From an uncultured Clostridia bacterium (GTDB lineage Bacteria > Bacillota > Clostridia > UMGS1883), in the NCBI GenBank assembly GCA_934454525.1, contig CAKSFM010000008.1, positions 1-64,000 on the forward strand: a stretch of DNA of 64,000 bases. The letters run 5' to 3'. The notes below the pieces were generated by a model. It was not told the DNA's origin. It searched no databases and saw nothing but the letters and a program-made list of their open reading frames with translations. Below are positions 58,080 through 64,000 of this stretch, one piece after another. Position numbers and translations under genes: made by a program. The stretch's first letter is position 1, and the number at the start of each line of letters is the position of its first letter.

Positions 58080-59090
58080 TCAGCCGACAACAAAACCGAC
58101 TTTTTTCTTAACCTTGGTAAGTGTGCGCCGGCTTAAGGAATATGCTGTTTCGGCACCCTTTTTGTATATGCTTTCAAGATAGTCGCGGTTTTTCATAAGG
58201 TCATCGTAACGCTTCTGAATCGGGATAAGATGTTCGCACACCGCTTCGCCGACTGCCGCCTTGAAATCTCCGTATCCTTTTCCCGAAAATTCGGCTACGG
58301 CTTCATCAATGGTTTTGCCCGTCACGGAGGCATAAATCGTAAGCAGATTGTTCACCCCGTCCTTTCCCTCGCGGTATGCAACCTCCGCGTCGGAATCGGT
58401 AACGGCGCGCTTTACCTTGCGGAGAATATCCTCCGGCTTATCCAAAAGCGCAATGCAGCCGTTGGGGTTAGGATCACTTTTCGACATTTTTGCCGACGGG
58501 TTCTGAAGGCTCATGATTTTCGCACCCGTTCCCTTTGAGGGAATATATGCCTCGGGAAGTGTGAACACATCTCCGTAGAGCGTGTTAAAGCGGTGCGCAA
58601 TATCGCGCGCAATTTCAAGATGCTGCTTCTGGTCTGCGCCGACAGGCACAAGATCTGTCTGATAAAGCAGAATATCCGCCGCCATCAGCACCGGGTATGT
58701 GAAAAGACCTGCGTTGATATTTTCGGGATGCTTTTGCGATTTGTCCTTAAACTGCGTCATGCGGCTCAGCTCGCCCATCTGCGTGAAGCAGCAGAGAATC
58801 CATGAAAGCTCCGCATGCGCCGGAACATGGCTCTGAATAAACATTATGTTTTTCTCGGCGTCCAGTCCGCAGGCAATATACTGTGCAAGAAGCGAAACAG
58901 TGTTTCTGCGCAGTCTTGCAGCCTCCTGCCGCACTGTTATTGCATGCATATCCATTATGCTGAAAATGCAGTTGTAATCATCCTGAAGTGTTACCCAGTG
59001 CTTTAGTGCACCGAGATAATTTCCGAGCGTGATTGAGTCGCTTGACGGCTGAATACCCGAAAATATGGTTTTTTTGTTTTCCGTATCCAA
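58080..59090 (-). CDS. trpS: Tryptophanyl-tRNA synthetase
   Basis: A 336-residue class I synthetase. 'GIQPSSDSITLGNYLGAL' carries the HIGH-type motif (TLGN) and 'NPSAKMSKSDPN' the KMSKS loop; 'VLMAADILLYQTDLVPVGADQKQHLE' forms the tryptophan and ATP pocket. I choose the TTG at 59090, which is 9 nt after GGAG; the in-frame TTG at 59105 overlaps that box. A sigma-A promoter is upstream. No T-box leader is visible. It opens the run that continues through tagO, wecB and the atp genes. Confidence 0.93.
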   Translation of the reverse strand: MDTENKKTIFSGIQPSSDSITLGNYLGALKHWVTLQDDYNCIFSIMDMHAITVRQEAARLRRNTVSLLAQYIACGLDAEKNIMFIQSHVPAHAELSWILCCFTQMGELSRMTQFKDKSQKHPENINAGLFTYPVLMAADILLYQTDLVPVGADQKQHLEIARDIAHRFNTLYGDVFTLPEAYIPSKGTGAKIMSLQNPSAKMSKSDPNPNGCIALLDKPEDILRKVKRAVTDSDAEVAYREGKDGVNNLLTIYASVTGKTIDEAVAEFSGKGYGDFKAAVGEAVCEHLIPIQKRYDDLMKNRDYLESIYKKGAETAYSLSRRTLTKVKKKVGFVVG

Positions 59091-59141
59091 TATGAAAATC
59101 TCCAATCCGATATTTTTTCCGAACTTTAAATATTCTCATAC

Positions 59142-59171
59142 ATTTTAGCATAAAAACCATAAGATTGTAAA
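59142..59171 (-). promoter_or_regulatory. Sigma-A promoter for trpS and the downstream run
   Basis: On the minus strand TTTACA (59171-59166) and TAAAAT (59147-59142) are 18 nt apart, about 52 nt before the start codon. Confidence 0.65.
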
Positions 59172-59248
59172 GGTTTTTTTCCAAAATTCATCTTTATGAA
59201 ACATTCTGTTCAAATTTGAAGCGTGTAAATTATTTTTTATCTATGTCC

Positions 59249-59277
59249 TTGAAATGCTGCATAAAAAATTGTATACT
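59249..59277 (+). promoter_or_regulatory. Sigma-A promoter for addBA
   Basis: TTGAAA (59249-59254) and TATACT (59272-59277) are exactly 17 nt apart, about 22 nt before the addB start. Confidence 0.7.
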
Positions 59278-59298
59278 TAAATATAAGAGGTGAGTGCA

Positions 59299-62200
59299 TT
59301 GTCACTGAAGATTGTGAGCGGCCGCGCAGGGAGCGGCAAAACGAGCTTTATGCTTAATGATATGGCAGATGTTTCGGACGCAGTATATCTTGTGCCGGAG
59401 CAGTATTCGTTTTCTGCCGAAAAGAAAATAATCGAAAAGTTCGGGATGTGCGGACTCGGCTGCCCCGAGGTTATGAGCTTTCGAAAGCTCGCACGGAAAA
59501 TTGTTTCGGAAAGCGGCGGCGGCAGCGGAATCATTTCCGACAATGCCGTCCGTGAAATGCTGATAAGCTTCTGCACATCGGATTTGCCGCCCGAAAAAAT
59601 GCGCCTGTTTGAAGGTCTTGTCAGAAAAAATATGCTTGCACCGACGGCGTCCGGACTGATAACAACCTTCAGGCGCTATAACATAACGGCGGAAATGCTT
59701 GAAAACGCGCGCATAAGCACCGATAATCCGCTGCTCGAAAAAAAACTTGCCGACTGCAAAACAATTCTTGAAGCTTATAATGCGCGGCTTGAGGAGTGCG
59801 GCGCCGCCGACCCGGAGGATATTATAACGCTTGCGGCGCAGTTTGCGGAGAGCAGCGGTATTTTTGAAGGAAAAAGTATCTACATAGATCAGTTTTCCGA
59901 TTTTGATCCCCAGCAATACGCTTTGATCGGAAAAATGCTGAAAAAAGCGAATCGCGTGTGCGTTGGACTGTGCCTTGACGACGGCGAGCCGTTCTCGCCC
60001 GCGCAGCGCACTCATAACACCCTTGTGCGCCTTGCGGAAAGGCTCGGAACAGATGTTGAAGCAGAAGAATATGTCAGCGGAGCAATGAAAAGCGCATCGC
60101 CGATGCTTTGCTGCCTTGAAAAAATGTATTTTTCCGAACAAACGGTTCCGTTTGCAGGCACTGACGGAAGCATCCGCATTTTCTGCGGAAAAACAATGGC
60201 GGCGGAAATTCATGACGCGGCACGCAGAATTATTGCCCTCGTGCGCGGCGGCTGCCGCTTCCGTGATATTTCAGTTGTTGCGCGCAATATTGATGATTAC
60301 AAATGTTTCATAGAGCGTATTTTCCCTATATACGGGATTCCCGTATTTATTGACAGAAAGATGCCGCTTTCCGGTCACGCCGTAACATTATTTGTAACCT
60401 CGGTTCTGGATTTGGCAATCGGCGGATTTGCATATGAAAATATATTCAGATACATAAAAAGTCCGTTTTCGCCGCTTGAACCGGCGGAAGCGGATATATT
60501 GGAAAACTACTGCCTTGCAGGCGGAATTCGCCCGTATATGTGGAAAAAACCGTTTAAATATGCGAAAAACAACTCGGAACTTGAGAAAATAAACGAGCTT
60601 CGCGAACGGGCGGTAACACCTGTTTCCGACTTGGCGGAAAAGCTGCGGAAGAAACAAACGGTGCGTGAAATCTGCGCACTGCTCGGGGAGTTTTTCGAAG
60701 CGGTCGGACTGGAGGAAAAAATCACAGAATTTTCCGATATTCTTGCCGCCGACGGTGAAAACGTGTATGCGCTGCAGACAAAGCAGGTTTATAATCTGCT
60801 GACCGAAATCCTCAGCTCTCTGTGTGAAATTGCCGGCGATAAAACAACCGATATCAAAACATTCTGTGCAGCTTTGAGCACAGGACTTTCAGCCGTTGAA
60901 ATCGGAACAATTCCGTCCGCCTCCGACTGTGTGAGCGTGGGCAGCATTGACAGAATAAAAGGGCATGGTGCGCGCGCCGTTTTCCTTATCGGGGTGAACA
61001 GCGGTAAATTTCCTGCGCCCGCAGCGGACAGCGGAATTTTTTCCGAAAGAGACAGACAGGAGCTTGAAGCCCTCGGGATTGAACTTCCGCCCGGACTGCT
61101 TGCAAAGGCCGAGAGCGAACAGCTTCTTATTTATGACGCATTGACCTGCGCGGATAAAAGACTGAATCTCAGCTATGCGATTGCCGATTCAGGCGGCGGC
61201 GCGCTTCTTTGTTCCGAAATCATAACGCGGATTCACACGCTTTTCCCCGATATTGAGTATGATGATAATATTACGGAAGAAAAATACGGAGAGGAAAGCG
61301 TTGCTTCGCGCAGAGAAGCATTTGAGCTGCTTGCGGCATCGCTGCGCGGCGCGATGCACGGAGAGGAGCTTCCTCATGAGCTTAGTGCCGCCGGGGCATA
61401 TTTTGAAAAGGATGAGCTTTTTGCGCCGCTGCTTAAATCCATGCTCGGATTTGCGGAATATGCCAACGAGCCGCAGAAAATAGACCCCGTGCTTGCCGCG
61501 CGCGCATTCGGCGGCGAGATGAAAACAAGCGTTTCCCGGCTTGAGCTTTATAATAACTGCCCGTTTTCGTATTTCGCAAAATATGTGCTTAAGCTCCGTC
61601 CGCGCGAGGTTTTTGAAATAAACAATGCCGACAGCGGTTCGTTTCTGCATGATTTTCTTAATCTGTTCTCCGAAAAGGTTGCTTCGGCATACTCCGCAAG
61701 CGGCGAAAAGCTTTCATGGCACACAATAGACGACGCTTTTATAAAGGAAAATACAGACCTGATTCTCAAACAGTCACTCAGTTCGGTAAACGGCTCGGCG
61801 CTTGAAATTCCGCGCATTAAAGCGCTTTACAACAGGCTGCGGCGCGTGGCGCTCAAGTGTGTTTATGCAGTCAGAAGCCATATTGTGAACGGAGATTTTG
61901 TTCCGCTCGGATATGAAATCAGTTTTGATGATGACGGAAGCTTTGCGCCGATGCGCCTTACTCTGGCAGACGGAGGGCGCATAACCCTCCGCGGAAGAAT
62001 CGACCGTGCGGACATATTTTCTCCCGACGGAAAAAATACCTTTGCCCGCATTGTGGATTATAAAAGCAGCGACAGGGCGCTCAGGCTTGACGATGTTTAT
62101 CACGGACTTTCGCTCCAACTGTTTGTTTATCTGTCCAACCTATGCGAAAACGGGTATAAACCGGCCGGGATACTGTACTGTAATCTGTCCGATCCGATTA

Positions 62201-62586
62201 TAGACGCACCGTTCGGAACAGACAGCGAAGAAATAACGCGGCTGCATACAGAGCGGCGCAGAATGAGCGGCATTGTGCTTGCCGAGGACGATATGCGCCT
62301 GCATATGGGCGGCGATGAAACGCTCAGCAGTAAAAAACAGGCAACCTATAAAAATTTCAATTCCATGTTTAGTCATCTTAAAAGAGTTATCGCAAAAACA
62401 GCGGAAAAAATCAGCGGCGGAGAATTTCCGCTGGAGCGCACCGAAGATGCGTGCGACCGCTGCGATTATGCCGCCGTGTGCCGTTTTGACGGGCGGTTCG
62501 GCGGCTGCCGCGTGAAAACCTTTGAAAAAATTAAGGACGAGGAAATCTGGCAGAGAACGGAGGCTGAGGAAAATGCGGTGGACTGA
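59299..62586 (+). CDS. addB: ATP-dependent nuclease subunit AddB
   Basis: AddB works with AddA as a helicase-nuclease that resects double-strand breaks for recombination. The 1095-residue protein has the N-terminal 'VSGRAGSGKTSF' loop, a central inactivated helicase core, and a C-terminal RecB-type nuclease domain ('ARIVDYKSSDRALRLDDVYHGLSLQLFVYL'). Four Cys of the iron-sulfur cluster are visible: one in 'YNNCPFSYFAKY' and three in 'CDRCDYAAVCRF'. The start is TTG at 59299, with AGAGGTGA just upstream, or GTG at 59290. It overlaps addA by 14 nt. Confidence 0.93.
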   Translation: MSLKIVSGRAGSGKTSFMLNDMADVSDAVYLVPEQYSFSAEKKIIEKFGMCGLGCPEVMSFRKLARKIVSESGGGSGIISDNAVREMLISFCTSDLPPEKMRLFEGLVRKNMLAPTASGLITTFRRYNITAEMLENARISTDNPLLEKKLADCKTILEAYNARLEECGAADPEDIITLAAQFAESSGIFEGKSIYIDQFSDFDPQQYALIGKMLKKANRVCVGLCLDDGEPFSPAQRTHNTLVRLAERLGTDVEAEEYVSGAMKSASPMLCCLEKMYFSEQTVPFAGTDGSIRIFCGKTMAAEIHDAARRIIALVRGGCRFRDISVVARNIDDYKCFIERIFPIYGIPVFIDRKMPLSGHAVTLFVTSVLDLAIGGFAYENIFRYIKSPFSPLEPAEADILENYCLAGGIRPYMWKKPFKYAKNNSELEKINELRERAVTPVSDLAEKLRKKQTVREICALLGEFFEAVGLEEKITEFSDILAADGENVYALQTKQVYNLLTEILSSLCEIAGDKTTDIKTFCAALSTGLSAVEIGTIPSASDCVSVGSIDRIKGHGARAVFLIGVNSGKFPAPAADSGIFSERDRQELEALGIELPPGLLAKAESEQLLIYDALTCADKRLNLSYAIADSGGGALLCSEIITRIHTLFPDIEYDDNITEEKYGEESVASRREAFELLAASLRGAMHGEELPHELSAAGAYFEKDELFAPLLKSMLGFAEYANEPQKIDPVLAARAFGGEMKTSVSRLELYNNCPFSYFAKYVLKLRPREVFEINNADSGSFLHDFLNLFSEKVASAYSASGEKLSWHTIDDAFIKENTDLILKQSLSSVNGSALEIPRIKALYNRLRRVALKCVYAVRSHIVNGDFVPLGYEISFDDDGSFAPMRLTLADGGRITLRGRIDRADIFSPDGKNTFARIVDYKSSDRALRLDDVYHGLSLQLFVYLSNLCENGYKPAGILYCNLSDPIIDAPFGTDSEEITRLHTERRRMSGIVLAEDDMRLHMGGDETLSSKKQATYKNFNSMFSHLKRVIAKTAEKISGGEFPLERTEDACDRCDYAAVCRFDGRFGGCRVKTFEKIKDEEIWQRTEAEENAVD

Positions 62587-64000
62587 AGACCAGGAAAAAG
62601 CAATATATGCGCCGCCGGCTGAAATTATTGTAAGCGCCGCCGCAGGCAGCGGAAAAACGCAGGTACTCACAACGAGGATAATCGAAAGAATCAAGTCCGA
62701 TGAGAACCCCGTTTCGGTTGACCGTCTGCTGATTGTGACATTCACAAAGGCTGCCGCCGCCGAAATGCGCGAGCGAATCGGAAAAGCGCTTGCCGCAGCG
62801 GTGAAAAGCGAAACCGATGAAAAAAAGCGCCGCCGGCTGTCACGGCAGCTCACGCTTCTGTCGGGAGCAAGTATCTGCACGATTGACGCATTTTGCTATA
62901 ACGTTGTGCGGCAGAACTACTACCGCGTTAATCTCCCTGCCGATATCCGCATCGGTGACACGGGCGAAACCGCGCTTCTTCAGATTGACGCGCTTGAAAA
63001 AACGGCAGACGCATTTTACAGTGCACTCGCCGCTTTCAAAGGTGACGAGCTTTCCGAAAGCGCTGCCGCAGACGGTTATATAATAGAAGAAATGTTCCCC
63101 GATGAAGCTGAGCGCGGAACTGTTCTCGAGGGTTTCGAAATGCTCGAACGCTGCTACAGCTCCGACAAATCCGATTCGGATTTTTCCGGCAAAAGGAAAG
63201 GCGGAGATTATACAAAAATGATTTCCGAGCTGTATAAAAAAGCGCAGTCGGCAGCCTTTCCCGATAAATGGCTTGATGAAATTGCAGAAACATATAGCCG
63301 TGATTACTCTGAAACTCCTTTTTATTCACTGTCTGTGCAAGAGTGCCGTGCCATGGCAAAGAGCCTGGCACAGATGGCGGAAAACGCCGCCGTTTTCTCG
63401 GAATCGTGCGGACTCGGATATGAAGCGGTTTTCCGCGAAGCCGGTGAAAACTTTCGCACAGCCGCGGAAAAAACCGACTATGATTCACTCCGCGCCTGCC
63501 TCTCCCCCCATTTCTCCGTTAAACTTCCGCGCAGAAAAAGCGGAAGCTCCCCCGAAGATGCGGACGTTGTTAAGGCGATCCGCTCGAAAATGGACAAAAT
63601 CGGCGAAAGATGCGCGGACATTCTTGAGCTTACATATGATGAGTGTGCGGCGGTGCAGAAAAAGCTTTATCCGATGATAAAAGCGCTTTGTGCGGCGGCA
63701 AAGGTGCTCGGCAGAATATATGCGGATAAAATGGCGGAGCGGAAAATTCTTGATTTTTCGGTGTGCGAGCATCTTGCGCTTGAAATAATTACTGCGGACG
63801 GAAAAACGCTCACGGAAACAGGGGCGGTTATCCGTGATTCGTTTGATGAAATATATATTGACGAAATGCAGGATTCAAATGATTTGCAGGACACGCTTTT
63901 TTCGGCAATTTCAAGCGGAGCCATGTTTATGGTGGGCGATGTCAAGCAAAGTATTTACGGTTTCCGCAGCGCCGATCCATCAATATTCACCGGAAAATGC
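62573..64000 (+). CDS. addA: ATP-dependent helicase/nuclease subunit AddA, C-terminus outside window
   Basis: The first 476 residues of the UvrD/RecB-type helicase subunit. Walker A 'SAAAGSGKTQVLTTRI', motif Ia 'LLIVTFTKAAAAEMRERI', motif Ic 'ICTIDAFCYNVVRQNYY', Walker B 'EIYIDEMQDSNDLQ' and motif III 'MFMVGDVKQSIYGFRSADP' are intact. The ATG at 62573 is in the end of addB (overlap 14 nt). The frame is open to the right edge. The later helicase motifs and the nuclease domain lie beyond it. Confidence 0.93.
   Translation, partial: MRWTEDQEKAIYAPPAEIIVSAAAGSGKTQVLTTRIIERIKSDENPVSVDRLLIVTFTKAAAAEMRERIGKALAAAVKSETDEKKRRRLSRQLTLLSGASICTIDAFCYNVVRQNYYRVNLPADIRIGDTGETALLQIDALEKTADAFYSALAAFKGDELSESAAADGYIIEEMFPDEAERGTVLEGFEMLERCYSSDKSDSDFSGKRKGGDYTKMISELYKKAQSAAFPDKWLDEIAETYSRDYSETPFYSLSVQECRAMAKSLAQMAENAAVFSESCGLGYEAVFREAGENFRTAAEKTDYDSLRACLSPHFSVKLPRRKSGSSPEDADVVKAIRSKMDKIGERCADILELTYDECAAVQKKLYPMIKALCAAAKVLGRIYADKMAERKILDFSVCEHLALEIITADGKTLTETGAVIRDSFDEIYIDEMQDSNDLQDTLFSAISSGAMFMVGDVKQSIYGFRSADPSIFTGKC

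Noticed and set aside
62140..62880. A 246-codon minus-strand frame opposite addB/addA
   Set aside because: It is the antisense of two well-supported helicase-nuclease genes and shows no motif of its own.

Overview
The window looks like a chromosomal segment of an anaerobic, spore-forming Clostridia-class Firmicute. The evidence is spo0A, spoIVB, a sigK gene split by an intervening element, a CotF-like coat protein, S-layer homology (SLH) proteins together with the cell-wall pyruvyl transferase that anchors them, and a sodium-type ATP synthase c subunit. BspA-type leucine-rich-repeat proteins and genes for uronate and rhamnose use fit a gut or plant-fibre habitat. No rRNA or tRNA genes and no CRISPR array were seen.

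Layout. 1-2.6 kb: the start of a large secreted SH3b-like protein, then a broken locus with a truncated transposase. 2.8-7.2 kb: uxaA-uxaB (galacturonate catabolism) divergent from an AraC regulator and a monofunctional transglycosylase. 7.3-18.6 kb: a 3-methyladenine DNA glycosylase, a giant BspA-repeat/SLH surface protein, a second repeat protein, an HtrA-like protease and a stalk-domain protein. 19.1-24.7 kb: a five-gene minus-strand operon, tyrS-mntP-manA::ROK-csaB-unknown. 25.0-29.5 kb: sigK interrupted by a 3.86-kb skin-like element holding a large serine recombinase, an ATP-grasp enzyme, a 55-residue ORF and a MITE. 29.6-39.9 kb: dac, a DeoR regulator, a YgjV-like protein, CotF, kdgK, two half-size TauE/SafE genes, spo0A, a duplicated membrane protein, spoIVB and a LysM protein. 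40.1-48.1 kb: a GH106-like glycosidase and rhaB, divergent from an SLH/carbohydrate-binding protein and a VTT membrane protein. 48.1-59.1 kb: a long minus-strand run trpS-tagO-wecB-atpZ-atpI-atpBEFHAGDC-unknown. 59.3-64.0 kb: addB and the start of addA.

How the parts connect. csaB pyruvylates the secondary cell-wall polymer that SLH domains bind, and tagO/wecB probably supply its lipid-linked start and ManNAc, so these genes support the SLH proteins. UxaB, UxaA and KdgK are successive or near-successive steps of uronate breakdown, while the GH106-like enzyme and RhaB release and phosphorylate rhamnose; together they suggest pectin (rhamnogalacturonan) use. Spo0A, SpoIVB and SigK span sporulation from initiation to the late mother-cell stage.

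Most notable observations: (1) a very small sigK-intervening element whose recombination core gives an exact in-frame SigK; (2) a Spo0A with Glu at the phosphoacceptor position and a Ser in the acidic pocket; (3) a phosphomannose isomerase-ROK kinase fusion; (4) a sodium-type c ring; (5) several leader hairpins and a 275-bp MITE, one copy of which lies inside the sigK element.
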